A DNA stretch of 64,000 nt from Actinomycetota bacterium (lineage in GTDB: Bacteria; Actinomycetota; Acidimicrobiia; Spongiisociales; UBA4744): assembly GCA_013152275.1 (NCBI GenBank), contig JAADGS010000027.1, positions 1-64,000 of the forward strand, in the 5' to 3' direction. Position numbers and translations under genes: made by a program. Of this stretch, positions 8,350 through 16,884 are shown piece by piece. Each line of letters opens with the position of its first letter. Position 1 is the first letter of the stretch. Below the pieces are notes generated by a model that was given only the letters and a program-made list of their open reading frames with translations, was not told where the DNA came from and searched no databases.

Positions 8350-8352
8350 GGT
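8347..8352 (+). promoter_or_regulatory. -10 box of nfo (leaderless)
   Basis: TAGGGT ends 7 nt before the nfo ATG. It overlaps the stop codon of the preceding gene. No Shine-Dalgarno is present. Confidence 0.45.
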
Positions 8353-8359
8353 CGCGCCC

Positions 8360-9124
8360 ATGCTGATCGGAGCCCACGTTCCCAGTGCCGACCCGATCGG
8401 GGAGGCAGCGGCACGAAACGCCGATGTGGTGCAGATCTTCCTTTCGAACCCGCAGTCGTGGAAGAAGCCCCTCGAGCGGGATGACGCCGGCGAGCTGGCG
8501 GCGTCGGGGCTGCCGATCTACGTGCATGCGCCATACCTGATCAACGTGGTCTCACCGAACAACAAGGTGCGCATTCCGAGTCGCAAGATACTCGTCGACA
8601 CGGTTGCAGCGGCAGAGACGATTCGTTCGGCGGGAGTGATCGTCCACGGGGGCCATGTGACAGGCGACAGCACATTCGAAGAAGGATTGGAGCGGTGGGG
8701 GAAGGCACTCCAGCCGATCGAATCCACGGTCCCGATCCTGATCGAGAATACGGCCGGTGGGGGAAACGCCATGGCGCGCAGAGTCGAGGATATCGCCCGG
8801 CTCTGGGAGGTCGTAGGCGCTTTCGGGGCCGGACTCTGCCTCGATACGTGCCATGCGTGGGCCGCCGGTGAGGATCTCGACGGGATCGTCGATCGGGTCA
8901 TGGGGGCGACAGGACGGATCGATCTCATACATCTGAACGATTCGCGGGATCCCTTCGACAGCCGTCGCGATCGTCACGCAAACCTTGGGGAAGGCGAGAT
9001 CCCCACCGACCTGCTGGTGCAAGTCGTCCGCGATGCCGGCGCACCGGTGGTGGTGGAGACACCGGGAGGAGCGGAGGCACAGGCAGCCGATATCGCCTGG
9101 ATTCGGGAACGCCTTCGGAGTTGA
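8360..9124 (+). CDS. nfo: Endonuclease IV (AP endonuclease)
   Basis: 254 residues, slightly shorter than E. coli Nfo. It cleaves the DNA backbone 5' of abasic sites in base-excision repair. The TIM-barrel trinuclear zinc ligands can be read: His56 (YVHAPY), His96 (IVHGGH), Glu129 (LIENTAGG), Asp162 and His165 (CLDTCHAW), His191 (LIHLND), Asp204 and His206 (RDRHANLG), Glu233 (VVETPGG). The ATG start follows a likely leaderless promoter. The gene is convergent with ino1, and the gap carries a heptad repeat element. Confidence 0.93.
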   Translation: MLIGAHVPSADPIGEAAARNADVVQIFLSNPQSWKKPLERDDAGELAASGLPIYVHAPYLINVVSPNNKVRIPSRKILVDTVAAAETIRSAGVIVHGGHVTGDSTFEEGLERWGKALQPIESTVPILIENTAGGGNAMARRVEDIARLWEVVGAFGAGLCLDTCHAWAAGEDLDGIVDRVMGATGRIDLIHLNDSRDPFDSRRDRHANLGEGEIPTDLLVQVVRDAGAPVVVETPGGAEAQAADIAWIRERLRS

Positions 9125-9158
9125 CGGCGGCCGGCATCGCTCGGCCGATTCGCGGCCT

Positions 9159-9250
9159 GTTCTCAGTCGTCAGAAGTCGTCGCGCCGCCCTCTGTCGGGA
9201 ACGCTCGATGACTGATGACTGATGACTGATGACTGATGACTGATGACTGA
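9159..9250. repeat. Intergenic element with heptad array, copy A
   Basis: Copy A of a four-member family in this window. The core CTGTCGGGAACGCTC (from 9190) is followed by six perfect TGACTGA units at 9209-9250. A TTCTCAGTCGTCAG stretch lies on the left side. It sits between the convergent genes nfo and ino1. Confidence 0.85.
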
Positions 9251-9256
9251 GTACCC

Positions 9257-10363
9257 CTACTCGAGGAAGGTCCGCATCTTCTCGCGTTCCGGATCACCCG
9301 TCGAGATGAATTCCTCCACGAATCGGCGGGCGTCCTCGTCGTGGTACTGCACCGGGGGGCTCTTCATGAAATAGGCCGACGGGCCGAGCAGCGGTCCACC
9401 GATACCCCGATCCTTTGCGAGCTTGACAGTCCGGATCGCGTCGATGACGACCCCTGCCGAGTTGGGTGAGTCCCACACTTCCATCTTGAGTTCGATATTC
9501 AGAGGCACATCTCCGAAGGCGCTGCCTTCGAGTCGGATATACGCCCACTTTCGATCGGTCAGCCATGGGACGTAGTCGGAGGGACCGATGTGAACGTTGT
9601 GGTCGCCCAATTCGTGGCTGAGCTGTGAGGTGACTGCCTGCGTCTTGGAGATCTTCTTCGATTCGAGTCGTTCCCGTTCCAGCATGTTCATGAAGTCCAT
9701 GTTGCCGCCGACGTTGAGCTGGGAGGTCCGGTCCAGATTGATGCCGCGGTCCTCGAAGAGGCGCGCCAACTGGCGGTGAACGATGGTGGCGCCGACCTGC
9801 GACTTGATGTCGTCACCAACGATCGGGACGCCTGCGTCGTGAAAGCGTCGAGACCATTCTTGATTGGAGGCGATGAAGACGGGGATGCAGTTCACGAACG
9901 CCACCCGGGCCTCGAGTGCCGCCTCCGCATATGACCGAGCGGCGTTCTCGGAACCGACGGGCAGGTAGTTGACCAGCACGTCTGCTCCAGAGTCACGCAG
10001 CGCCTGGGCGACGTCGACCGGTTCGGCCGGGGACTCATCGATCGTCTTGCGGTAGTAGGTCCCGAGTCCGTCGAGGGTTGGCCCGCGCAGCACCTCGACA
10101 CCTTTGTGGCCGACGTCCGTGAACCGGTACGTGTTGTTCTGCCCGTTCCACATTGCTTTCGATATGTCGACTCCCACCTTGGTGGCGTCGACGTCGAACG
10201 CGGCCACGAACTCGAGGTCACCAACGTGGTAGCCGTGCATCTCGACATGCATCAAGCCTGGCACCGTGTTGCTCGGATCTGCCTCCCGGTAGTACTCAAC
10301 GCCCTGGATCAGGGAGTTTGCGCAGTTCCCCATTCCGGCGACCGCCACGCGTATCGTGCCCAT
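9257..10363 (-). CDS. ino1: myo-Inositol-1-phosphate synthase
   Basis: About 368 residues, the short actinobacterial form. It makes L-myo-inositol-1-phosphate from glucose-6-phosphate with NAD; in actinobacteria this feeds phosphatidylinositol and mycothiol. The N-terminal Rossmann motif [18 protein letters not shown] is followed by [12 protein letters not shown] and [16 protein letters not shown]. The catalytic-domain signature [19 protein letters not shown] lies near residue 265. ATG at 10363 is chosen because GAAGGGAAG precedes it; an earlier in-frame ATG at 10384 overlaps the padR stop. Gene order padR-ino1 matches Rv0047c-Rv0046c of M. tuberculosis. An inositol-monophosphatase family gene lies at 38109. 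Confidence 0.95.
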   Translation of the reverse strand: MGTIRVAVAGMGNCANSLIQGVEYYREADPSNTVPGLMHVEMHGYHVGDLEFVAAFDVDATKVGVDISKAMWNGQNNTYRFTDVGHKGVEVLRGPTLDGLGTYYRKTIDESPAEPVDVAQALRDSGADVLVNYLPVGSENAARSYAEAALEARVAFVNCIPVFIASNQEWSRRFHDAGVPIVGDDIKSQVGATIVHRQLARLFEDRGINLDRTSQLNVGGNMDFMNMLERERLESKKISKTQAVTSQLSHELGDHNVHIGPSDYVPWLTDRKWAYIRLEGSAFGDVPLNIELKMEVWDSPNSAGVVIDAIRTVKLAKDRGIGGPLLGPSAYFMKSPPVQYHDEDARRFVEEFISTGDPEREKMRTFLE

Positions 10364-10380
10364 TGATTGCTTCCCTTCGT

Positions 10381-10929
10381 TCATTCGTGCGTCCGAGCCT
10401 TGGTGGGATTCCGACGGTGCATGACCGCCTGCTCCGTTTCGATGAGCTCGTCGATCCAGGCGATATCCGCTTCGGCTCGATGCGCTCCTCGTTCGATCAA
10501 GGAGATCGTGTATCGGTCGATCCGTGCTCGTGTGCGGTTCATCGTCTCGTGCAACGATGCGCGAGCATCGCTGGCCCGATCGGCGAGGATCATGCGTCTC
10601 CGTTCGAGGAGTCTGAGCCGGGTCTCGGGGTCGACGTATCGAAAGAAGGCAACTCTGAGATTGAAGCTGCGATCGTCTTCGTTCTCGGTTGTACGTCCCT
10701 CGATGAGTTCGCGGAACCGAGCTTCTCCCGCCGCGGTGATCTGATAGACCCTCTTGCGCTCCTGTGAGTCGACCGCCTCGATGAGGCGGTGACGATCGAG
10801 GCGCCGGAGCGCCGGATAGAGCGAGCCGAACGACACCGAACGCAACCCGAGGTCCGCGAGACGGCGCCTGAGGTCGTACCCGTGGCGGGGTTCTTCTTTG
10901 AGAAAGCCGAGGATTGCGAGGTCGAGCAA
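10381..10929 (-). CDS. PadR-family transcriptional regulator
   Basis: About 182 residues from TTG at 10929. The frame stays open to 11034, but the extra 35 residues are not PadR-like. The N-terminal winged helix is clear: [57 protein letters not shown]-terminal helical Vir_act_alpha-type dimerisation region follows. A 17-bp palindrome (10941-10957) lies 11 bp upstream of this start, over a TATAAC -10 element, so autoregulation is likely. It sits directly upstream of ino1 and is probably co-transcribed with it. The effector ligand is unknown. Confidence 0.88.
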   Translation of the reverse strand: MLDLAILGFLKEEPRHGYDLRRRLADLGLRSVSFGSLYPALRRLDRHRLIEAVDSQERKRVYQITAAGEARFRELIEGRTTENEDDRSFNLRVAFFRYVDPETRLRLLERRRMILADRASDARASLHETMNRTRARIDRYTISLIERGAHRAEADIAWIDELIETEQAVMHRRNPTKARTHE

Positions 10930-10940
10930 TGTGATTTCGT

Positions 10941-10957
10941 TATAGCGATTCGATATA
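10941..10957. promoter_or_regulatory. PadR operator palindrome
   Basis: TATAGCGATTCGATATA fits TATA-N-CGA-N-TCG-N-TATA, perfectly symmetric apart from the three N positions. It overlaps the -10 region (minus-strand TATAAC) immediately before the padR start and lies between divergent genes. It is the likely operator for padR-ino1 and may affect the divergent membrane-protein gene. Confidence 0.65.
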
Positions 10958-11081
10958 GCTTGCCACCAAGACGGCGTCGTGTCCAGCGGGACGGGCAACC
11001 CGGGTGCCGAGGCGCCAGGTTTGACCTTGTTCACGATCCGTCACAGAATCGAACATTGCAGGGAGGTTCCGGATCCCCGAC

Positions 11082-11459
11082 GTGCTACTCACCGCCCATT
11101 CGATCGTACGCTGGTTCGTGCTGGCGGGACTCGGCGCGACGGCGCTCGCCGGGGTGACACTGACCCTCCGCAAGGAGGCATGGAGGCTCGGGTATGGCCG
11201 AATCGTTTCTGTCACACTCGGACTGATCGATCTTCAGGTGGCTCTGGGCTTGCTCGTGTGGATCACCAAGCAGGACCTCTCGATCTTCAGGGCCTACATC
11301 GATCCGATCGGAATGCTGGTGGCGGTCGCCGTGGCGCACACGGCTGCGGCGCGGGCAAAGAGGCAATCGGGCTATGCGGGTGCGGGTACCGTAGTCGCCG
11401 GTCTGATGGCGGCTTTTGCGATCGTCGTTCTCACGATTCCTCGTGCAGTGTGGTTTTGA
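11082..11459 (+). CDS. Four-helix membrane protein, unknown function
   Basis: 125 residues with about four hydrophobic helices: SIVRWFVLAGLGATALAGVTL, GLIDLQVALGLLVWI, MLVAVAVAHTAAARA and VVAGLMAAFAIVVLTI. HSIVRW and the HTAAARAKR block resemble small quinol/heme-adjacent membrane proteins (CopD-like or cytochrome b561-like folds), but only two His are seen and no family is claimed. GTG start, with GGGAGG rather far upstream. It is divergent from padR, and its stop overlaps the next gene's start. Confidence 0.65.
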   Translation: MLLTAHSIVRWFVLAGLGATALAGVTLTLRKEAWRLGYGRIVSVTLGLIDLQVALGLLVWITKQDLSIFRAYIDPIGMLVAVAVAHTAAARAKRQSGYAGAGTVVAGLMAAFAIVVLTIPRAVWF

Positions 11460-11869
11460 TCCGTCGCGTCGGACTCGTTCTCATCGTGTTCTTGATCGCG
11501 GGTTGTGCGACCAACCGATACGGCCCCTGGTACACGCCTTCCGGCAACCTCGTGTCGAACAGCATCGTGGTCGAGTTCCAGGGCTTCAAGGATTGCGGAA
11601 CCGACAAGGTGGTGTTCCTCAGGTTCCTTGGTCGCCAGTACGCCCACGATCCTCAAGGCCAACTCGGCACTTTGACCGCCGCCGACGGTACGGAGCTCAC
11701 GTACGCCGAACTCGACGGTCCGCCGGCAGGAGCCGAGGCAACCGGTGTCCGGCACAAAGATCAGGAGATCTGGAGGTCGTCGGCGGACATCGAGAACTAC
11801 TTGTATATCGTCTACGACAACGGGTATACGCAACGCTGGCCGAGGGCTGAGGTCCGATGCGAGCGATGA
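11456..11869 (+). CDS. Small secreted lipoprotein
   Basis: About 137 residues. The N-terminus MIRRVGLVLIVFLIAGC carries a classic lipobox (Cys17), so the protein should be anchored outside the membrane. The mature part is polar and beta-rich, with two further Cys (KDCGTDK and EVRC) that might pair. The start is TTG at 11456, overlapping the stop of the upstream gene (TTGA), or GTG at 11450. No family is recognised; co-transcription with the upstream membrane protein is likely. Confidence 0.7.
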   Translation: MIRRVGLVLIVFLIAGCATNRYGPWYTPSGNLVSNSIVVEFQGFKDCGTDKVVFLRFLGRQYAHDPQGQLGTLTAADGTELTYAELDGPPAGAEATGVRHKDQEIWRSSADIENYLYIVYDNGYTQRWPRAEVRCER

Positions 11870-12017
11870 TACGGGGGCCTGCAGGGCAGGCGGTGGCCGG
11901 CAAGAGCCCCCGGCTCGTCCCACGGTCTCGCCGTGACACCTGTCGCGACACGAGGTGAGGCTCCATGGCGAACGGTCGCGAACCGGTAACGTGTGACCGG
12001 CAAGACGAGGAGGGGAT

Positions 12018-12680
12018 GTGACCTTTGATCTGACCCGCCATGAGACGGTGTTCGTGTTGACGATGGACGCGGGAGACAATCGCTTCAACCGCAGGTCCTT
12101 GGAGCGCATCAACGACCTTCTCGATCAGGTCGAGAAGGTGGATGGTCCTGCGGCGCTGGTGACGACCGGAACCGGGAAGTTCTACTCGAACGGCCTCGAC
12201 CTCGATTGGGTGTTGAGCGGTGAGGCCGACATGTGTTTCGTGGATCTGGCCATGGCGACACAGCAACTCCTGGCGCGTACGCTGATCTTTCCGCGCCCCA
12301 CCGTGGCTGCGATCAACGGGCACTGCTTCGCGGCCGGTGCCATGTGGTCACTTGCACATGACTTTCGTGTGATGCGTGCCGACAGGGGGTTCTGGTCGAT
12401 GCCGGAAGTGGACATCAAGATACCGTTCACCGAGGGCATGGCCGCGTTGATTCAGGCACGGCTCTCGCCGCAGCAGGCCCACACGGCGATGACGACGGCG
12501 CGCCGCTACGGGGGAACGGAAGCGGCCGAAGCGAGGATCGTCGAACAGGCCGTGTCGGAGGATGACGTGCTTCCGACGGCGATCGAGATGGCCGCAACAC
12601 TCGCGAAGAAGGACACGGCAACACTGGGAGCGATCAAGCAGATCATGTATGCGCCCGTTGTCGAGGCGCTGACGGGATGA
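12018..12680 (+). CDS. Enoyl-CoA hydratase/isomerase family protein
   Basis: 220 residues of crotonase fold. The oxyanion-hole strand reads ALVTTGTGKFYSNGLDLDW and the second motif INGHCFAAGAMWSLAHDFRVM, the standard crotonase signature. It is shorter than the usual 255-270 residues, and the C-terminus ends early, so it may be a delta3-delta2-enoyl-CoA isomerase-type member. AGGAGG lies 5 nt before the GTG start. A CGGGGTC/GACCCCG hairpin at 12695-12710 follows. The substrate is unknown. Confidence 0.85.
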   Translation: MTFDLTRHETVFVLTMDAGDNRFNRRSLERINDLLDQVEKVDGPAALVTTGTGKFYSNGLDLDWVLSGEADMCFVDLAMATQQLLARTLIFPRPTVAAINGHCFAAGAMWSLAHDFRVMRADRGFWSMPEVDIKIPFTEGMAALIQARLSPQQAHTAMTTARRYGGTEAAEARIVEQAVSEDDVLPTAIEMAATLAKKDTATLGAIKQIMYAPVVEALTG

Positions 12681-12694
12681 GGGAAGGCGCACGG

Positions 12695-12710
12695 CGGGGT
12701 CTCGACCCCG
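12695..12710. terminator. Short hairpin between convergent genes
   Basis: CGGGGTC-TC-GACCCCG palindrome 14 bp past the crotonase stop codon. It lacks a T-tract. Confidence 0.35.
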
Positions 12711-12790
12711 GGCGCGCGAGTACCGAATCGTCGGAGCCGAGCCGTCGGCGGTCGCCTCGACGTGCGGCCTCGAGTCGTGAGCCATGACTC

Positions 12791-13306
12791 CTACGTTCCG
12801 AGCGAGAACGCCGTGTGCGCGGTCCACGACACGTTGTCGGTGACCATGAGTGTCACGGTCCGGGCAACCGAGTCGAGCGGGAGGTATGGGGACACGTCGG
12901 CGACGATTCGCCGTGCGACGGCGTCATTCGAAGTGTGCGCGACGGTCACGTGGGGAATGATACGATCGAACTTGCCCTCGTAGGGCTTGGCGTCGGGCCA
13001 GTGTTGCACGAGCATCTCGGTGAGGTCGGCGAACGGCTCGCGGGGTTCCGGGACCAGATACACGACGTCCGGCCACCGACGTACCTCGGTCAGAGCGAAT
13101 GGGAACGGCCGGATGTTCCGAAACAGGTCACCGAGAGATCTCAGCGTCACCTCGTCGAGACGGTTCGGTGCAAGGAACGGATACAGCACGGTGACATGGG
13201 CGGGGACGCCGACCAGCGCAGCCGGATCCAGGAGGGTTCTCCAACGGCCGATCACGGGCTCGGCTTCGGGAACTTCGATCAGCAGCGCCGACTCGGTCAA
13301 CATCAC
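12791..13306 (-). CDS. 2H phosphoesterase (2'-5' RNA ligase/LigT-like)
   Basis: 171 residues. Two HxTx catalytic motifs define the 2H superfamily: HVTV at residues 37-40 (PAHVTVLYPF) and HVTV at 119-122 (IIPHVTVAHT). Such proteins hydrolyse cyclic nucleotides or 2'-5' linkages; the physiological substrate here is unknown. Its ATG overlaps the upstream cupin stop codon by 4 nt, so the two form an operon. Confidence 0.85.
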   Translation of the reverse strand: MMLTESALLIEVPEAEPVIGRWRTLLDPAALVGVPAHVTVLYPFLAPNRLDEVTLRSLGDLFRNIRPFPFALTEVRRWPDVVYLVPEPREPFADLTEMLVQHWPDAKPYEGKFDRIIPHVTVAHTSNDAVARRIVADVSPYLPLDSVARTVTLMVTDNVSWTAHTAFSLGT

Positions 13307-13614
13307 TCACGCAGCAAGGTCAGCAGCATCACGGTCGGCTCGAGCGCGTAGACCGCATGGGTGAGGCCCGCCGGCAGGTACGTCCAGGAACCCGGCACGG
13401 CTTCAACGATGCTCGCCCCGAGGGTCAGGCGCGCCTTGCCGGAGATCACCTGGACGATCGCGGGCATCGAAGCGGTGTGATCGGTGAGTTCCTGATCGGC
13501 GTCGAATCCGAATACGACGACCCGGACACGATCGTTCTTGTACACAACCTTGCTGAGCGTCCCCTCATCCGGGATGTCGACGTTCAACGCGGGAAGAAAG
13601 GTGTAGTCGTCCAT
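13303..13614 (-). CDS. Small cupin protein
   Basis: 103 residues, a single cupin barrel. The conserved motif 1 region reads ELTDHTASMPAIVQVISGKARLTLG and motif 2 reads PGSWTYLPAGLTHAVYALE, with His residues at metal-ligand-like positions (DHT and LTH). The metal and function are not known. The frame stays open far upstream through the antisense of panB, but the real start is the ATG at 13614, with a TACGGT -10 element 6 nt away. It is in an operon with the 2H phosphoesterase. Confidence 0.8.
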   Translation of the reverse strand: MDDYTFLPALNVDIPDEGTLSKVVYKNDRVRVVVFGFDADQELTDHTASMPAIVQVISGKARLTLGASIVEAVPGSWTYLPAGLTHAVYALEPTVMLLTLLRE

Positions 13615-13620
13615 GAGGGA

Positions 13621-13626
13621 ACCGTA
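13621..13626 (-). promoter_or_regulatory. -10 box of cupin gene (leaderless)
   Basis: Minus-strand TACGGT, 6 nt before the ATG at 13614. Confidence 0.45.
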
Positions 13627-13767
13627 GCGTCCAAGGGTTCGATAAGGCGGTAGGCTTGGTGCTCCCACCGGTCCGGGCGACCTGTCGAGGCGGCCGAGTC
13701 CAACACGTGGGTACGACATTCCGAACAGGTCCCCCAACCCGTCGTGGTGGGGAGAGAGGAGCCAGTC

Positions 13768-14604
13768 ATGGCAGGCAAGATCACCGTTCCGCACGTTCGG
13801 TCGCGCAAGGGCGGTGAGAAACTGGCCGTGGTGACCGCCTACGACACACCGACGGCGCGCATCGCCGACGCAGCGGGTGTCGACATGATTCTCGTGGGTG
13901 ACTCTCTTGCCAACGTCGTGTTGGGATACGAGGACACGCTGAGAGTCGACATGGACGTGATGGTCCACCACACTGCCGCGGTCGCGAGAGCCGGTACGAA
14001 CGCGCTCGTGATCGGGGACATGCCGTGGATGAGCTATCACGTGTCGATCGAGGATGCGGTCCGCAACGCAGGCCGCTTCATTCGCGAAGGCGGTGCCGGA
14101 GCGGTGAAGCTCGAGGGGGGACGCAAGAGAGTTCCTGTCGTCGAGGCGATCATCGACGCGGAGATCCCGGTAATGGGCCACCTGGGGCTGACTCCGCAGT
14201 CGGTGCACGCCATGGGCGGATACAAGGTACAGGGCAAGACGAGTGCTGCAGCCAGGGAACTGCTCGCAGACGCCCTCGCACTGGCCGAAGCGGGAGTGTT
14301 CTCGATGGTGCTCGAAGGGATCCCCGACCTGCTTGCCGAGATGGTCACCAAGGAGGTGCCGGTGCCGACGATCGGGATCGGTGCCGGCAACGACACCGAT
14401 GGACAAGTGCTCGTGTTTCACGATGTGCTCGGACTGAACACCGGACACCTCCCCAAGTTCGTTCGGCAGTACGCGAATCTGTATGGCGTCGCGGTCGATG
14501 CGCTGCGGCACTATGTCGCCGACGTACGATCCGGAGGGTTCCCGAGTGACGATGAGAGCTACCACATGGGTGAGCAGGCGGCGGCGGAGCTTCTGGGAAG
14601 ATGA
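13768..14604 (+). CDS. panB: 3-Methyl-2-oxobutanoate hydroxymethyltransferase
   Basis: 278 residues. It transfers a hydroxymethyl group from methylene-tetrahydrofolate to alpha-ketoisovalerate, giving ketopantoate for pantothenate and CoA. Motifs: VVTAYDTPTARIADAAGVDMILVGDSLANV (metal Asp in VGDS), KLEGG, MGHLGLTPQS, IGIGAGNDTDGQVLVFHDVLG. ATG at 13768 is preferred over GTG at 13744 because GAGAGGAG lies just upstream and family length fits. It overlaps the next gene by 4 nt. panC and panD are not in the window. Confidence 0.95.
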   Translation: MAGKITVPHVRSRKGGEKLAVVTAYDTPTARIADAAGVDMILVGDSLANVVLGYEDTLRVDMDVMVHHTAAVARAGTNALVIGDMPWMSYHVSIEDAVRNAGRFIREGGAGAVKLEGGRKRVPVVEAIIDAEIPVMGHLGLTPQSVHAMGGYKVQGKTSAAARELLADALALAEAGVFSMVLEGIPDLLAEMVTKEVPVPTIGIGAGNDTDGQVLVFHDVLGLNTGHLPKFVRQYANLYGVAVDALRHYVADVRSGGFPSDDESYHMGEQAAAELLGR

Positions 14605-15086
14605 AGCGGCTGGTCGTGGGGGTCGTGTTGTTGTTGCTGACAGCCGGTTGCGGCGTGGGAGGAGCGACGATCGTGGATCCGATGCCCGTCTCCACGTCCT
14701 CCGTTCCCCGAACGGAACCGTGGAACGGCTTCGAGACTCGACAGATCACTCTGAACGGGACGCCTCTCTTTGTCGCCGTGGCCTCGACGCGCGATGAGCG
14801 AGCCAAGGGGTTGAGTGGTGTCTCGAATCTGGACGGGATCGATGGCATGTTGTTCTTCTTCGAAGGGTCATCGACGGCGAGATTCTGGATGAAGGACACG
14901 CTGATCGATCTCGACATCGCGTTCTTCGACACTCTGGGTCGGCTCATCACGGTCAGAACGATGCCCGTATGCACGGAGGATCCGTGTCCCACGTACGGTT
15001 CCACCGGTCCGTACCGATGGGCCTTGGAGGTACCGGCGGGCCATGCTCTGACCGACCTGGCTCCGGGGTCGGTTCTGGTCCCTTGA
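14601..15086 (+). CDS. DUF192 lipoprotein
   Basis: 161 residues. The N-terminus MKRLVVGVVLLLLTAGC is a lipoprotein signal (Cys17). The rest matches DUF192: VAVASTRDERAKGLSGV, MLFFFEGSSTARFWMKDTLI, LDIAFFD, and the C-terminal WALEVPAGHAL. The family is exported and of unknown biochemical role. Coupled to panB by an ATGA overlap. Confidence 0.87.
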   Translation: MKRLVVGVVLLLLTAGCGVGGATIVDPMPVSTSSVPRTEPWNGFETRQITLNGTPLFVAVASTRDERAKGLSGVSNLDGIDGMLFFFEGSSTARFWMKDTLIDLDIAFFDTLGRLITVRTMPVCTEDPCPTYGSTGPYRWALEVPAGHALTDLAPGSVLVP

Positions 15087-15244
15087 GAGGGCACCGACAT
15101 CTCGGATGCAGGGAACGCCACATCGTCGGCCACGATGCCGGACGCCTGCACGATCTGCGCCGCAGGAGCTGTTCCACAGGTGGAGTGCGCATCGCTTTGA
15201 TACGACGCTGCCACGAAGTCGGGAAAACCTCTTTGCGGTTCGGC

Positions 15245-15273
15245 TTTCAGGTACCGATCGAGGCGGTTACACT
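15245..15273 (+). promoter_or_regulatory. Promoter of the rpsF operon
   Basis: TTTCAG (15245-15250), 17-bp spacer, TACACT (15268-15273). This predicts a leader of about 80 nt before rpsF, containing the hairpin CGGCG-AAT-CGCCG at 15288-15300. An S6:S18-binding autoregulatory leader would be expected here, but I could not verify its consensus. Confidence 0.5.
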
Positions 15274-15359
15274 CCAACCGCTTCCCTCGGCGAATCGCCG
15301 AACCCTGCTCCGTCGACCGGCGGGGCCTTCCGCGAAAGTGGATGTCCAAAGGAGGTGCA

Positions 15360-15647
15360 ATGCGAAGCTATGAATTGATGACCATTCATCGGCCCGAGTT
15401 GGCCGAGAGCGACTACCTGAAGCTCGTCGAGCAGACGGAGGAGTTTCTCCGCAGTCGCGGAGGAACCGTAGGCGAGCGGGATCTCTGGGGAAAACGTCGA
15501 TTTGCGTACGAGATCAATCACCTGCACGAGGGGTACTACTCGGTGCTTCACTTCGAGGCCGAACCGGATGTTGTGGATGATCTCGACCGGGTGCTGCTCC
15601 TCGCAGACCTGGTCGTGCGCCACAAGATCATTCGTCCCGAGAACTGA
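15360..15647 (+). CDS. rpsF: 30S ribosomal protein bS6
   Basis: 95 residues, the normal length. [42 protein letters not shown] and the C-terminal [10 protein letters not shown] are diagnostic for S6. ATG at 15360 has a perfect AAAGGAGGTG ribosome site. First gene of rpsF-ssb-rpsR-rplI-dnaB. Confidence 0.97.
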   Translation: MRSYELMTIHRPELAESDYLKLVEQTEEFLRSRGGTVGERDLWGKRRFAYEINHLHEGYYSVLHFEAEPDVVDDLDRVLLLADLVVRHKIIRPEN

Positions 15648-15717
15648 TCGACTGTTTTCTGTCACACCCCCACGACAGGATGGGCGGTGGAGACCGGGCT
15701 GCAAAGGAGAGAGAATC

Positions 15718-16161
15718 ATGGCGACGAACACCGTGACGGTGATTGGCAACCTCGTCGAAGATCCGGAATTGCGCTTCACTCCCTCTGGTGTTGCGATGGC
15801 GAAGATTCGCGTAGCCGTGAATCGGCGTTGGAGGGACCAGGCCGGAGAGTGGCAAGAGCAGACGAGCTTCTTCGGTGGGACGCTGTGGCGAGAAGCGGCC
15901 GAGAATGCCGCCGAATCGTTGCAGAAGGGAGCGAGGGTGATCATCACCGGCAGTCTCGAGCAACGGCAGTGGGAAACCCAGGATGGGGAGAAGCGCTCGG
16001 TCGTGGAACTTCGCATCGAGGAAATCGGGCCTTCCCTGCGTTGGGCGACCGCTTCGGTCACAAAGACCGCACGCGACAGTGGCGACTGGGGCTCGTCACG
16101 TCCGGCGCCTGCCGCGCCCGTCGCCCGCAAGGACTACGAGCCCGACGAGGCCCCGTTTTAG
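15718..16161 (+). CDS. ssb: Single-stranded DNA-binding protein
   Basis: 147 residues. The OB fold starts [23 protein letters not shown] and continues [35 protein letters not shown]. The C-terminal tip PDEAPF preserves the acidic-Phe end used to recruit partner proteins, less acidic than the usual DDDIPF. The linker is short for an actinobacterial SSB. AAAGGAGAG precedes the ATG. It sits between rpsF and rpsR, as in most bacteria. Confidence 0.95.
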   Translation: MATNTVTVIGNLVEDPELRFTPSGVAMAKIRVAVNRRWRDQAGEWQEQTSFFGGTLWREAAENAAESLQKGARVIITGSLEQRQWETQDGEKRSVVELRIEEIGPSLRWATASVTKTARDSGDWGSSRPAPAAPVARKDYEPDEAPF

Positions 16162-16170
16162 AGAGGACAT

Positions 16171-16434
16171 ATGGCACAGAGAGCCAAACCGAAGCGCCGC
16201 AGGCAGTCGCAGAGCAGCCTCCGGCAACGCAAGCCGAAACCCTGCTATTTCTGCAAAGAGAAGATCGACTACATCGACTACAAAGATGTGGCGGTTCTCC
16301 GCAACTACATGTCCGACCGCGCCAAGATCAGGGCTCGGCGGGTGACCGGCAACTGCACGCAACACCAGCGCAAAGTGGCACGCGCCATCCGCAACGCCCG
16401 TGAGATGGCGCTCCTTCCCTACATCAAGCGATGA
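16171..16434 (+). CDS. rpsR: 30S ribosomal protein bS18, zinc-binding form
   Basis: 87 residues. The core [22 protein letters not shown] and [29 protein letters not shown] is S18. It keeps CYFC (Cys25, Cys28) and GNCTQHQ (Cys/His), so this is the zinc-ribbon C+ form rather than the zinc-free paralogue made under zinc starvation in many actinobacteria. It overlaps rplI by ATGA. Confidence 0.96.
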   Translation: MAQRAKPKRRRQSQSSLRQRKPKPCYFCKEKIDYIDYKDVAVLRNYMSDRAKIRARRVTGNCTQHQRKVARAIRNAREMALLPYIKR

Positions 16435-16877
16435 AGCTCATACTCACTTCCGAAGTTCCCGATCTGGGGGGAAAGGGTGATGTCGTCGAGGTTTCCGAAG
16501 GGTACGGGCGAAACTATCTACTTCCGAAGAACCTTGCGGTGAAAGCGACTCCCGGTGCCCTGAGCAATGCGGAGGCACTGCTCAGATCCCGGAGGGAGAC
16601 GGAACGGCGCTCATTCGAGGCTGCCGAGGCAGTCGCCAAGGCTCTGGTCGGCACTCGCGTCGTAGTGGCCGCTCGCGCCGGTGACGAGGGCAAGCTGTTC
16701 GGATCCGTGTCCACAGCCGACATCGTCGAGGGTGTAAAGAAATTCACAGGGATCGAACTGGACAAGAGCCACGTGTATCTCCCCGAGCCGATCAAGAGCA
16801 TCGGACTGTACGAAATACGGGTGAAGCTGCATCCGGACGTGGAGTTCCCCCTTTCTCTGGATGTGATCCCCGCGTAG
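16431..16877 (+). CDS. rplI: 50S ribosomal protein bL9
   Basis: 148 residues. The N-terminal domain [21 protein letters not shown] and [19 protein letters not shown] is followed by a long helix and the C-terminal domain ending [21 protein letters not shown]. Coupled to rpsR (ATGA overlap) and followed 7 nt later by dnaB. Confidence 0.96.
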   Translation: MKLILTSEVPDLGGKGDVVEVSEGYGRNYLLPKNLAVKATPGALSNAEALLRSRRETERRSFEAAEAVAKALVGTRVVVAARAGDEGKLFGSVSTADIVEGVKKFTGIELDKSHVYLPEPIKSIGLYEIRVKLHPDVEFPLSLDVIPA

Positions 16878-16884
16878 AGGTGAC

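Noticed and set aside
10930-11034. N-terminal extension of PadR
   Set aside because: The 35 extra residues are not PadR-like and the frame would run across the operator palindrome and the -10 box.
13615-14565. N-terminal extension of the cupin gene through antisense panB
   Set aside because: The extension mirrors panB coding sequence, and the cupin ATG at 13614 has its own -10 box at the leaderless distance.
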